The translations under genes and the position numbers were made by a program. 64,000 nucleotides of DNA, taken from positions 255,501-319,500 of the forward strand of contig WQBJ01000002.1 in the NCBI GenBank assembly GCA_013032095.1, read 5' to 3'. Positions 9,526-17,082 of this stretch are shown one piece after another; positions within the stretch are counted from its first letter, which is position 1, and every line of letters begins with the position of its first letter. Under the pieces are notes generated by a model. That model did no database searches. It was not told where the DNA came from and saw nothing but the letters and a program-made list of their open reading frames with translations. This stretch comes from Ruegeria atlantica. GTDB taxonomy: Bacteria; Pseudomonadota; Alphaproteobacteria; Rhodobacterales; Rhodobacteraceae.

Positions 9526-9813
9526 TCAGACAAAATAGACCATATTGTTGATCAGGATAATCCGCAGTGCGTAGACGCCGACCAGTACCACCAGAGGCGT
9601 CAGGTCCAGCCCGCCCATTGCGGGCAGAAAGCGGCGGATTGGGCCATAGATAGGCTCTAAAATCCGGTTCAGGCCATACCAGATTTGCGCGACCAGCTGT
9701 TGATGCAGGTTGAGCACCTGAAAGTTGATCAGCCAGCTCATGATCACATGGGCCAGAATGATGAACCAGACAATGTCCAGGATCAGCAGCAGAATTTGGA
9801 TCAGCGACAGCAT
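9526..9813 (-). CDS. YggT family integral membrane protein
   Basis: This 95-residue protein has two long hydrophobic segments (about residues 3-24 and 65-92) flanking the family signature NRILEPIYGPIRRFLPAMGGLDLTPLVVL. YggT proteins are widespread small inner-membrane proteins. Some have been linked to osmotic shock resistance or cell-division and photosystem assembly in other groups, but no function can be assigned here. The Shine-Dalgarno GGAGG lies just before the ATG at 9813. It is followed on the same strand by recQ after about 80 bases. Confidence 0.85.
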   Translation of the reverse strand: MLSLIQILLLILDIVWFIILAHVIMSWLINFQVLNLHQQLVAQIWYGLNRILEPIYGPIRRFLPAMGGLDLTPLVVLVGVYALRIILINNMVYFV

Positions 9814-9943
9814 GGGGCCTCCAGTAAGTACGCGAGATGAGAGGTAAGCGCCCCCGCGACAAAGAGCAAGCCCGCGCCAACAGAACGCTTGCGAAACACC
9901 TCAAAGGCCCGTCTTATGAGGGCAACAATAAACAGGGGCGGTC

Positions 9944-11311
9944 ATGGCAGAGATTTCCAAGCGCAGGCGCATTTGGGGCTGGTGGTTTTTCGATTGGGCC
10001 AGTCAGCCCTATCACACGCTTCTGGTCACTTTTGTCTTTGGTCCCTATTTCGCCGGAGTTGCGGCCGGGTATTTCGCCGGCACCGGGTTGGACGCCGAGG
10101 CTGCGGCGGCGCGGGCGCAGACGGTGTGGGCCAACTGCCTGACCATCACCGGGTTGATCATCGCCTTTGGCGCGCCGCTTTTGGGAGCGATGGCGGATGT
10201 GTCGGGGCGGCGCATTCCTTGGATTTTCGCATTTTCGGTGATGTACGCCGTGGGGTCGGCAGCGTTGTGGTACACGATGCCCGACGGCTCGAACATGTGG
10301 CTGATGCTGTCGGCCTTTGGGTTGGGCTTTGTGGGCGCGGAATACGCGCTGATCTTCATCAACTCGCAACTACCCGATCTGGGAGATGACAACGAGGTCG
10401 GGGAAATCTCAGGTTCGGGCTTTGCCTTCGGGTATTTCGGTGGGTTGATCTCGCTGGCGATCATGTTGCTGCTTTTTGTCGAACAGCCCAACGGCAAAAC
10501 GCTGATTGGGATGGACCCGATGTTCGGCATGGATGCGGCGAACCAAGAGGGTACACGCTTCGTCGGCCCTTTCACCGCCGGTTGGTTCATTCTGTTTATG
10601 GTGCCCTATTTCCTGTGGGTGCGCGACGACCCGGATAGCAACAAAACGGGCAGTCTGGGCGAAGCACTGCGCCTGCTGGGCAAGTTGGTCTCTGACCTTC
10701 GTCACCGGGTCAGTCTGGCGACCTATCTGGGCTCGTCCATGTTCTACCGAGATGCGCTGAACGGACTTTACAGCTTTGGTGGTGTTTATGCGCGGCTGGT
10801 GCTGGAGTGGGACCTGATCAAGATCGGCGTGTTCGGGATTGTCAGCGTTCTGGCCTCGGCCATTTTCGCGTGGATCGGCGGTAAGCTGGACAAGAAATAC
10901 GGTCCTAAACCGGTCATTCTGGTGACGATCTGGGTGTTGATCTTCGTCTGTGTCACCGTGGTATCTATGGACCGGACGCAAGTCTATGGCATTTCTCTGC
11001 CCGAAGGCTCGGGCCTGCCTGATCTGGTGTTCTTTGGCTGCGGTGTGCTGATCGGCGGCATGGGGGGAATCCTGCAGTCAGCCAGCCGTTCGCTGATGGT
11101 GCGCCATACCGATCCAAAAGCCCCGGTAGAGAGCTTTGGTCTCTACGGCCTGTCCGGCCGCGCCACTGCCTTTGCCGCGCCGTTGCTGATCGGGATTGCC
11201 ACAACTGTGACCGGCAGTGCACGGCTGGGGGTGTCACCAATCATTCTGTTGTTTATTCTGGGTCTGTTCCTAATGCGCTGGGTGAAACCGGAAGGGGATC
11301 AGAGCAGATGA
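9944..11311 (+). CDS. MFS transporter, UMF22/Atg22-like family
   Basis: This 455-residue protein has about 12 hydrophobic segments. The N-terminal RRRIWGWWFFDWASQPYHTLLVTFVFGPYF is typical of the Atg22-like MFS subfamily, whose yeast member exports amino acids from the vacuole. SGSGFAFGYFGGLISL and the late RATAFAAPLLIG also fit that subfamily. The substrate in bacteria is unknown. The ATG is followed by mepA with a 4-base overlap, so transport and cell-wall turnover genes are co-transcribed. Whether it takes up wall-derived products is only a guess from context. Confidence 0.8.
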   Translation: MAEISKRRRIWGWWFFDWASQPYHTLLVTFVFGPYFAGVAAGYFAGTGLDAEAAAARAQTVWANCLTITGLIIAFGAPLLGAMADVSGRRIPWIFAFSVMYAVGSAALWYTMPDGSNMWLMLSAFGLGFVGAEYALIFINSQLPDLGDDNEVGEISGSGFAFGYFGGLISLAIMLLLFVEQPNGKTLIGMDPMFGMDAANQEGTRFVGPFTAGWFILFMVPYFLWVRDDPDSNKTGSLGEALRLLGKLVSDLRHRVSLATYLGSSMFYRDALNGLYSFGGVYARLVLEWDLIKIGVFGIVSVLASAIFAWIGGKLDKKYGPKPVILVTIWVLIFVCVTVVSMDRTQVYGISLPEGSGLPDLVFFGCGVLIGGMGGILQSASRSLMVRHTDPKAPVESFGLYGLSGRATAFAAPLLIGIATTVTGSARLGVSPIILLFILGLFLMRWVKPEGDQSR

Positions 11312-12171
11312 TTTTATTACGTTTTTTGGCAATAGTCGCCGCGATTACATGGGCAGGCACTGCGGGGGCGCAACCTCTGGCCAAGCAATTGTTCGGGGCA
11401 CAAAAGCAAAGTTCACAGCAGAAACCGGCCGCTTTCGGCAGTTATTCGCGCGGCTGTGCAGCGGGCTCGGTGCAACTGCCCGAGACCGGGCCAACATGGC
11501 AGGCGATGCGCTTATCTCGCAATCGCAACTGGGGGCACCCACAAGCGATCGACTATGTGCAAGACCTCAGCCGGTTTGCGGCAAAGCAGCCGGGGTGGAA
11601 TGGTCTCTATATCGGGGATATCAGCCAGCCACGTGGCGGACCGATGACCTCGGGCCACCGGTCACATCAAATGGGGTTGGACATCGACATCTGGATGCTG
11701 CCCGGTGAAGACATGCGACTGTCGCGAAAGACGCGTGAGAATATCTCGTCTATTTCCCTGCGCCGCTCCAACGGGGCCTTCGTGAACAGCAACTGGACCA
11801 AGCAGCATCACGCCGTGCTGCGCGAGGCGGCCAAAGACAAACGCGTAGCGCGGATTTTCGTCTTTCCGGGTGCCAAAGTTCAGATGTGCAAGGATGAGAA
11901 AGGGAACCGCGCCTATCTGCGCAAAATCCGCCCCTGGTGGGGGCACCACTACCATTTCCACGTGCGTTTGAAATGCCCCAGAGGCTCGCGCGGCTGCGTC
12001 GACCAAGATCCGCCCCCCAAGGGTGATGGCTGCGCGCAAGCGCAGGAATGGGTAAACAATATCCTCAACCCGCCTCCACCTGATCCAAACGCACCACCAC
12101 CCAAGAAACGCCGGGAGTATGTTCTGGCTGATTTGCCTCAGCAATGCGCCTCAGTTTTGCAATCCAACTAA
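11308..12171 (+). CDS. mepA: Penicillin-insensitive murein endopeptidase MepA
   Basis: This 287-residue protein has a Sec signal peptide (MILLRFLAIVAAITWAGTAGA). The LAS-type zinc metallopeptidase motifs of MepA are intact: HRSHQMGLDIDIWM (His120, Asp127) and WGHHYHFHVRL (His216 and His218), plus the conserved GDISQPRGGPMTSGHRSH loop. It cleaves D-Ala-meso-DAP cross-links of peptidoglycan in the periplasm. The C-terminus has a proline-rich stretch (NPPPPDPNAPPPKKR) after the catalytic domain. Its 3' end overlaps the next gene by 28 bases. Confidence 0.93.
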   Translation: MILLRFLAIVAAITWAGTAGAQPLAKQLFGAQKQSSQQKPAAFGSYSRGCAAGSVQLPETGPTWQAMRLSRNRNWGHPQAIDYVQDLSRFAAKQPGWNGLYIGDISQPRGGPMTSGHRSHQMGLDIDIWMLPGEDMRLSRKTRENISSISLRRSNGAFVNSNWTKQHHAVLREAAKDKRVARIFVFPGAKVQMCKDEKGNRAYLRKIRPWWGHHYHFHVRLKCPRGSRGCVDQDPPPKGDGCAQAQEWVNNILNPPPPDPNAPPPKKRREYVLADLPQQCASVLQSN

Positions 12172-13028
12172 GCGCGGCTTTGCTACTGGCCGCGTCGGCC
12201 TGGGCGGTCGAGGTCAAAACGGCCACGCACCTGAGTAGCTATACGTGGCGGCACAGTGCTGACTGGTTTGGCGGGTTTTCGGCCCTGCAGGTCTCGGATA
12301 ACGGCCGTCAAATGGTTGTGCTGAGTGACAGTGCGGTTCTTGCTCGCGCAGTGATCGAACGGGATGGGGACGAAATCACCGCGGTTCGGTTCACCGGCGA
12401 CTGGCCTGTTCTGTCTAGCAAAGGTCGGCCTATGTCGGGCAAAGCGGGGGATTCCGAAGGTATCGCGGTGGCACCGGATGGCAGTTACTATGTCTCATTC
12501 GAAGCTTTGCATCGTGTCGCCAGGTACGCGGCCCCTGACGCCAAAGCAGTTGTATTGCCGCGCCCGGAAGCTTTTGAAAATCTGAGCAACAACGGGTCAT
12601 TGGAAGCGCTGGCAATTGACGACAAGGGGCGATTGTACACCCTGCCCGAGAAAAGCCGGACCGAACAGGGCAAGATTCCCGTCTATCGCTGGGACGGACA
12701 GGCTTGGTCGACACCATTCGTACTACCGCAGCGGGGTAATTTTCTTCCGGTGTCTGCCGATTTCGGACCTGATGGACGATTTTATGTGTTGGAACGCAGC
12801 CTGTCCCTGATTGGTTTTCGTACACGGCTCCGTAGGTGGCAGATCACAGAAGACGGGGCAGGGGTCGAGGAAACACTGTTTGAATCCGGCACCGGAACCC
12901 ATGACAATCTCGAAGGACTGTCCGTCTGGCGCGACGATCAGGGCAGGCTACGGGCCACGATGGTCTCGGATGATAACTTTATGATCCTGCAACGCACCGA
13001 GCTGGTGGAATATCTATTGCCCGATTGA
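12144..13028 (+). CDS. Exported esterase-like activity of phytase family protein
   Basis: This 294-residue protein has a signal peptide (MRLSFAIQLSAALLLAASAWA). The rest reads as a beta-propeller-like protein of the family named after esterase-like activity of phytase: GDSEGIAVAPDGSYYVSFE, SLEALAIDDKGRLYTLPE, SADFGPDGRFYVLERS and DNLEGLSVWRD. The EGI/EGL-x-D repeats bear the likely metal or substrate ligands. It starts inside mepA (28-base overlap) and is probably translationally coupled to it. The substrate is not known; an exported calcium-dependent phosphoesterase is one possibility from the family name only. Confidence 0.75.
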   Translation: MRLSFAIQLSAALLLAASAWAVEVKTATHLSSYTWRHSADWFGGFSALQVSDNGRQMVVLSDSAVLARAVIERDGDEITAVRFTGDWPVLSSKGRPMSGKAGDSEGIAVAPDGSYYVSFEALHRVARYAAPDAKAVVLPRPEAFENLSNNGSLEALAIDDKGRLYTLPEKSRTEQGKIPVYRWDGQAWSTPFVLPQRGNFLPVSADFGPDGRFYVLERSLSLIGFRTRLRRWQITEDGAGVEETLFESGTGTHDNLEGLSVWRDDQGRLRATMVSDDNFMILQRTELVEYLLPD

Positions 13029-13119
13029 CACAAGGCTATCGAGGGTCTAAACGCACGGCTTGCCTTGGGATGAGCCCGGGGCCAAGTCGCCGCTACCTTG
13101 TCAAAACGGGCATCTGAAA

Positions 13120-13764
13120 ATGCAACGCGCTTATATTCCCGGCATTCTTGCCATGGCCGCCATTGTTGTGGCCTCAAACATTCTGGTTCAGTTCCTGATC
13201 TTTGACGGGCTGCTGACCTGGGGTGCCTTCACCTACCCGCTGGCCTTTCTGGTCACCGACATCATGAACCGCGTCTATGGCGTGGCCACTGCCCGCAAGG
13301 TTGTGTTTGCCGGTTTCATCACCGGTATCATCTGCTCGCTGATCGGTAGCCAGATCATGCTGCAGGGTGATGGTTTCACCTATGCCGCCGTTCCGCTGCG
13401 GATCGCCGTCGCGTCGGGCACCGCCTTCCTGATCGCCCAGCTGACCGATGTCACCGTGTTCAATTCGCTGCGCGGTGGCCGCTGGTGGCGCGCACCGCTG
13501 GTCTCGACGCTGGTTGGATCGGCGCTGGATACCGCTCTGTTCTTCACCATCGCATTCTCGGCCTCGGTCACCTTCTTCGGTGCCGATGCAGACGCCGCAA
13601 TCAACTGGGCGTGGGAGCCCGTGCCCTTCATGCTGTCCGGCCCAATGGCTCCGCTGTGGGTCACGCTGGCTTTCGCGGATTGGCTGGTGAAACTGTCGCT
13701 GGCGCTGATCGCGTTGATTCCGTTCAAGGTGATCGTTGCGCGGTTGACCGCTCAGCCTGCGTAA
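13120..13764 (+). CDS. yhhQ: Queuosine precursor transporter (YhhQ/VUT family)
   Basis: This 214-residue membrane protein has about six hydrophobic segments. It carries the YhhQ/VUT hallmark FPLAF/YPLAFLVTDIMNRVYG (here TYPLAFLVTDIMNRVYG) near residues 30-50. YhhQ imports preQ0/preQ1, precursors of queuosine in tRNA anticodons (established in E. coli). The start at 13120 is preferred over an upstream in-frame ATG because MQRAYIPGILAM begins directly with the first membrane segment. No clear preQ1 riboswitch could be recognised in the 90 bases upstream. Confidence 0.88.
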   Translation: MQRAYIPGILAMAAIVVASNILVQFLIFDGLLTWGAFTYPLAFLVTDIMNRVYGVATARKVVFAGFITGIICSLIGSQIMLQGDGFTYAAVPLRIAVASGTAFLIAQLTDVTVFNSLRGGRWWRAPLVSTLVGSALDTALFFTIAFSASVTFFGADADAAINWAWEPVPFMLSGPMAPLWVTLAFADWLVKLSLALIALIPFKVIVARLTAQPA

Positions 13765-13824
13765 AAAAGTGCTTTGAGAATGGCGCATCTTGTGTCAGGC
13801 TCAAAGTTAACCGCAACAGATAGA

Positions 13825-13840
13825 AAAGGAGGTGATCCAG
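13825..13840 (+). promoter_or_regulatory. Hyper-extended Shine-Dalgarno, 16-base perfect complement of the 16S 3' end
   Basis: The sequence AAAGGAGGTGATCCAG is the exact reverse complement of the conserved 16S rRNA tail CTGGATCACCTCCTTT. Ordinary ribosome binding sites in this window pair over 4-6 bases. Its core GGAGG ends 7 bases before the GTG at 13840, which is optimal spacing. A site this long should bind 30S subunits very tightly and may slow clearance of the initiating ribosome. This last point is inference. Confidence 0.8.
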
Positions 13841-13896
13841 TGTCGAGAAAGAGATTGGAGAGAGGTGTCGGAACAACCGGGGGGATCGCCTGTTAG
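13840..13896 (+). CDS. 18-residue mini-ORF with extreme ribosome binding site
   Basis: The frame opens with GTG and encodes VSRKRLERGVGTTGGIAC before TAG. It is supported by the 16-base Shine-Dalgarno at ideal spacing and by a terminator about 70 bases after the stop. The peptide is basic at its N-terminus and ends in Ile-Ala-Cys. The coding sequence is purine-rich with further internal Shine-Dalgarno-like GGAG/GAGG runs. I do not recognise the peptide. Translation may matter more than the product (leader peptide), or the peptide may itself be functional. Conservation at the amino-acid versus RNA level would tell. Confidence 0.45.
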   Translation: MSRKRLERGVGTTGGIAC

Positions 13897-13966
13897 GGCA
13901 GCCCTTGGCGGAGCGCTCGCTCCGGCTGGTCGAAGGATCTAACCGACCCAACCTCCTGAACTTTCG

Positions 13967-14000
13967 AAGGGCCGTCCCACAGGGGCGGCCCTTTTTGTTT
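13967..14000 (+). terminator. Intrinsic terminator upstream of arfB
   Basis: Arms GGGCCGTCCC (13969-13978) and GGGGCGGCCC (13982-13991) form 10 pairs with one G-U and a 3-base loop. Two A-T pairs extend the base of the stem. It is followed by TTTTTGTTT. It lies 28 bases before the arfB ATG, so transcripts from upstream reach arfB only by read-through or from a promoter inside the short gap. Confidence 0.85.
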
Positions 14001-14027
14001 CCACTCACGCCGGTTAAGGTCCCAGCC

Positions 14028-14447
14028 ATGCTGCGCATCACTGATGATATCACCCTGCAGGACTGGGAAATGACCGAGAGCTTTGTCCGCTCGTCCGGTC
14101 CCGGCGGGCAGAATGTCAACAAGGTCTCAACGGCGGTCGAGTTGCGGTTCGAGGCTGCGCGTTCGCCCTCTTTGCCTGATCCCGTCAAGAACCGCTTGAA
14201 ACGGCTGGCAGGGCGGCGGTGGACCAAGGATGGTGCGATCATCATTCAGTGTGAGGAGACCCGATCGCAGGCCCGCAACCGTGAAATCGCCCGCGCCCGC
14301 CTGGCCGATCTGATCTCTCGCGCGCTGGTCAAACCCAAGCGGCGCATTGCGACCAAGCCCACTAATGGCTCGGTCAAACGGCGGCTGGCAGCTAAGAAGG
14401 CGCGGTCGGACGTGAAAGCGCTGCGGGGTAAAGTCTCGGAAGATTGA
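14028..14447 (+). CDS. arfB: Alternative ribosome-rescue aminoacyl-tRNA hydrolase ArfB (YaeJ)
   Basis: This 139-residue protein has the class-I release-factor catalytic loop SSGPGGQNVNKVSTAVELRF (GGQ at 26-28). It lacks a codon-recognition domain and has a long basic C-terminal tail (KPKRRIATKPTNGSVKRRLAAKK) that enters the empty mRNA channel in family members. It releases peptides from ribosomes stalled on non-stop mRNA, as a backup to tmRNA-SmpB. The ATG at 14028 follows a weak AAGGT site, 28 bases after a strong terminator. smpB lies 3.2 kb downstream. Expression may depend on the leader element at 13820-14000. Confidence 0.93.
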   Translation: MLRITDDITLQDWEMTESFVRSSGPGGQNVNKVSTAVELRFEAARSPSLPDPVKNRLKRLAGRRWTKDGAIIIQCEETRSQARNREIARARLADLISRALVKPKRRIATKPTNGSVKRRLAAKKARSDVKALRGKVSED

Positions 14448-14501
14448 TCTGGAAACTTTGTGGGGCCTTGCTACTTTGGTGTCATAGGGGAGAGCAAGAT
14501 C

Positions 14502-15248
14502 ATGAGGTTAGAGGGAAAAACCGCAATCGTGACCGGCGGTGCTTCGGGCTTTGGCGCCGGGATCGTGCAGAAATTCCTATCCGAAGGGGCGCGTGTCATG
14601 ATTGCCGATATCAACGGTGAGGCGGCGGAAGTGCAGGCCAAGCAACTCGGTCCCAACACGCTGGCTCAATTGGTTGATGTTGCAGACGCCTCTTCGGTGC
14701 AAGCGATGGCGAATGTCGCGTTTGAGCGGTTCGGACATCTGGACATTCTGGTCAACAATGCGGGTGTGACGCACCTGCCCACACCACTGGATGAGGTCAC
14801 CGAAGAGGATTTCAACCGGGTCTTCAATGTGAACATGAAATCTGTCTATCTGACGGCAAAGGCGTTTGTCCCCGCCATGAAAGCGCGTGGAGCAGGCGCG
14901 ATCCTGAACGTTGCCTCCACCGCTGGCCTCTCACCGCGTCCAAACCTGAACTGGTACAACGCTTCCAAAGGCTGGATGATCACTGCAACCAAAACCATGG
15001 CTGTCGAACTGGCTCCGTCCGGCGTACGGGTAAACGCGATCTGCCCGGTGGCTGGGGAAACGCCCCTGCTGAAATCTTTCATGGGGGAAGACACGCCCGA
15101 GATGCGCGCCAAGTTCCTCTCAACCATTCCGTTGGGCCGTTTCTCGACCCCCGATGACATGGCCAACGCGGCCCTTTTCCTGTGTTCGGACGAGGCCAGC
15201 ATGATCACCGGCACAGCATTGGAGGTCGACGGTGGCCGTTGCATCTGA
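14502..15248 (+). CDS. SDR family oxidoreductase
   Basis: This 248-residue classical short-chain dehydrogenase has cofactor loop TGGASGFG (11-18), NNAG (85-88), catalytic Ser139, Tyr152 and Lys156 (WYNASKG), and a C-terminal MITGTALEVDGGRCI. The acidic Asp36 (IADING) after beta-2 suggests NAD rather than NADP. It resembles glucose/3-oxoacyl-type reductases, but the substrate cannot be fixed. The start at 14502 follows GGGGAGAG. It stands alone between arfB and a P1 peptidase. Confidence 0.85.
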   Translation: MRLEGKTAIVTGGASGFGAGIVQKFLSEGARVMIADINGEAAEVQAKQLGPNTLAQLVDVADASSVQAMANVAFERFGHLDILVNNAGVTHLPTPLDEVTEEDFNRVFNVNMKSVYLTAKAFVPAMKARGAGAILNVASTAGLSPRPNLNWYNASKGWMITATKTMAVELAPSGVRVNAICPVAGETPLLKSFMGEDTPEMRAKFLSTIPLGRFSTPDDMANAALFLCSDEASMITGTALEVDGGRCI

Positions 15249-15329
15249 TCCACTCTTCAAACGGCTGAGGATTTCTTCGCCGGAAGCAGCGCATGTGCGC
15301 GCTTCCTGGCCACAACACCAAAGATCGCA

Positions 15330-16340
15330 ATGACCCCCGGACCCAGAAACCTGATCACCGATGTCCCCGGCTTGCGGGTCGGAAACGCGCAGGATGACAT
15401 ATTGAAGTCCGGCACAACCGTGCTGACCGCAGATCAGGCGTTCACCACGTCAGTCCACGTGATGGGCGGTGCGCCGGGCACGCGGGAAACCGATCTTTTA
15501 GCTCCGGACAAATCCGTCTCGCGGGTGGACGCGATCGCTCTGTCCGGTGGCTCGGCCTTTGGGCTGGATGCTTGCTCCGGTGTGTCGGACGCATTGCGCG
15601 CGCGGGGGAAGGGGTATGCCGTCGGGAACGCAATTGTGCCCATAGTGCCCGGAGCGATCCTGTTTGACCTGTTGAATGGCGGTGACAAGGCGTGGACTGA
15701 AAACCCTTACCGAGCCCTGGGGCGCACCGCGTATGAAAAAGCCAACGAAGATTTTGAACTCGGTACGGCCGGTGCGGGGACCGGAGCCTTGGCAGCGCGA
15801 CACAAGGGCGGGTTGGGGTCAGCCTCGCTGGTGCTGGAAAACGGCGTAACTGTCGGCGCGCTGGTAGCGGCTAATCCGTTGGGAAGCGTCACCACTCCGG
15901 GCGACCAGCATTTTTGGGCCGCGCCTTTTGAATTTGACGCAGAATTCGGAGGATTAGGGCCTGATCCGAGCATTGGCCTTGGCCAACCCGCGCCCAGCCT
16001 TAAAGCGCAGGCGATGCGACCCGCCGAACCGGACAAGGGCAATACCACCATCGCCATCGTGGCCACCGATGCGGATCTGTCCAAACCGCAATGTCAGCGA
16101 TTGGCCGTGGCTGCACATGACGGTATCGCGCGGGCGATTCTGCCTGCTCACACGCCCGGAGACGGAGATCTGGTCTTTGGCGTCAGCACGGGCGTGCACG
16201 CTGTCAACGCCGAAGCGGAACTGGGGCTCATTGGTCACGCGGCTTCGATCTGTTTGGCAAGGGCTATTGCGCGGGCGATTTATCTGGCCTCTCCGGCCGC
16301 AGGCGATCTTCTGCCCTGTTGGTCCGCGCACATGACTTAA
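15330..16340 (+). CDS. P1 family (DmpA-type) aminopeptidase
   Basis: This 336-residue member of peptidase family S58/P1 belongs with L-aminopeptidase D-Ala-esterase/amidase and beta-peptidyl aminopeptidases. Such enzymes mature by autocleavage before a Ser/Thr nucleophile. The corresponding site here is DKGN-TTIAIVATDA, predicting Thr239 as the new N-terminal nucleophile. Other signatures are GLRVGNAQDD at the start, LSGGSAFGLDA and GVSTGVHAVNAEAEL. The ATG at 15330 follows a modest ribosome binding site. The natural substrate is unknown. Confidence 0.85.
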   Translation: MTPGPRNLITDVPGLRVGNAQDDILKSGTTVLTADQAFTTSVHVMGGAPGTRETDLLAPDKSVSRVDAIALSGGSAFGLDACSGVSDALRARGKGYAVGNAIVPIVPGAILFDLLNGGDKAWTENPYRALGRTAYEKANEDFELGTAGAGTGALAARHKGGLGSASLVLENGVTVGALVAANPLGSVTTPGDQHFWAAPFEFDAEFGGLGPDPSIGLGQPAPSLKAQAMRPAEPDKGNTTIAIVATDADLSKPQCQRLAVAAHDGIARAILPAHTPGDGDLVFGVSTGVHAVNAEAELGLIGHAASICLARAIARAIYLASPAAGDLLPCWSAHMT

Positions 16341-16410
16341 GTTAAGGACGACCTATATGCCGCAGTGGCACAGTGCCCGCGCGCGGCAATCTGCGCGTTG
16401 ACTCTTTTTT

Positions 16411-16432
16411 GCGCCGACGGTCCATTCGGCGC
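16411..16432 (+). other. 5'-UTR stem-loop of the cytochrome c gene
   Basis: The arms GCGCCGA (16411-16417) and TCGGCGC (16426-16432) form 7 perfect pairs with an 8-base loop, preceded by TTTTTT. The T-run is on the wrong side for a plus-strand terminator. The start codon of the cytochrome gene is 26 bases downstream. It may stabilise the message or regulate translation. Confidence 0.35.
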
Positions 16433-16458
16433 AGCCAATTCGTATCGGAGCAAAAGCT

Positions 16459-16872
16459 ATGAATCGCATCCTCGCTACCGCCATCGTCGGCCTGCTGGCC
16501 CTTCCAGTTTATGCTGAAGGTGACGCTGAAGCCGGTAAAAAGGCCTTTAACAAGTGCAAGTCCTGCCACCTGATCGCTGATCCTGCTGGCGAAGTGATTG
16601 TCAAAGGCGGCAAGACTGGTCCGAACCTCTACGGAATCGCAGGTCGTACCGCGGGTACTGTTGAAGGGTTCAAATACGGCGACAGCATCGTTGCTGCCGG
16701 CGAAAATGGTCTGGTTTGGGACGAAACAACCTTCGTTGAATATGCTCAGGACCCCAAGGCGTTTCTGAAGTCCTACCTAGATGACACCGCCGCCAAGTCA
16801 AAGATGACCTTTAAACTGAAAAAAGGTGCCGAAGACGTTTACGCCTATATCGTAAGCGTGTCGGGCGAATAA
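16459..16872 (+). CDS. Periplasmic cytochrome c2/c551
   Basis: This 137-residue protein has a Sec signal peptide (MNRILATAIVGLLALPVYA). It has one haem motif CKSCH (Cys33, Cys36, His37) and a likely Met116 axial ligand (SKMTFKL). The insertion-rich middle (GGKTGPNLYGIAGRTAG) matches class I cytochromes c2/c551 of Rhodobacteraceae. It shuttles electrons from the bc1 complex to oxidases or denitrification enzymes in the periplasm. It is monocistronic: a 5' stem-loop precedes it and a terminator follows at 16906. It could be the cycA orthologue, but several c2 paralogues exist in these genomes. Confidence 0.88.
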   Translation: MNRILATAIVGLLALPVYAEGDAEAGKKAFNKCKSCHLIADPAGEVIVKGGKTGPNLYGIAGRTAGTVEGFKYGDSIVAAGENGLVWDETTFVEYAQDPKAFLKSYLDDTAAKSKMTFKLKKGAEDVYAYIVSVSGE

Positions 16873-16905
16873 CAACGTCCGAAGCAGATTAGATTTGCAG
16901 TTACA

Positions 16906-16930
16906 AAAGGCCGCAGCCCCTGCGGCCTTT
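16906..16930 (+). terminator. Intrinsic terminator after the cytochrome c gene
   Basis: Perfect 11-bp stem: arms AAAGGCCGCAG (16906-16916) and CTGCGGCCTTT (16920-16930), loop CCC. The A-run before and T-run after are part of the stem, so it could act in both directions. Confidence 0.8.
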
Positions 16931-17082
16931 CGTGCGATTGATAACTGGATCAATCAGCGCCACCTTGGGTTTGCGCGGTTCATCATGCGTTGCGCGCATG
17001 GTTTCGCAGAGCCAAGCCGATCCGGCCGCAGCCAATTTCGAAAAACCGGCCAATCACGCAGATCGGCAGCAGGAGACAAGAC

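Larger units (their letters stand above)
13820..14000 (+). ncRNA. Candidate small structured RNA / leader with mini-ORF upstream of arfB
   Basis: Several elements lie in order between yhhQ and arfB. First is a perfect 16-base Shine-Dalgarno (13825-13840), then an 18-codon ORF (13840-13896). Next is a 7-bp inverted repeat CGGAGCG/CGCTCCG (13909-13915, 13918-13924). Then a hairpin TCGAAGG/CTTTCGA (13930-13936, 13961-13967) holds ACCTCCT (13951-13957) in its loop, and a strong intrinsic terminator follows (13967-14000). The arrangement resembles a short independent transcript, either a dual-function small RNA or an attenuated leader of arfB. Loop-displayed anti-Shine-Dalgarno motifs are known from Rhodobacter CcsR ('cuckoo') RNAs. 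The 5' end is not determined, because no convincing promoter was seen. Confidence 0.45.

Noticed and set aside
13028-13120. Possible preQ1 riboswitch upstream of yhhQ
   Set aside because: Expected because YhhQ imports queuosine precursors, but I could not find the conserved preQ1-I loop/tail pattern, and the hairpins seen are only about 5 bp.
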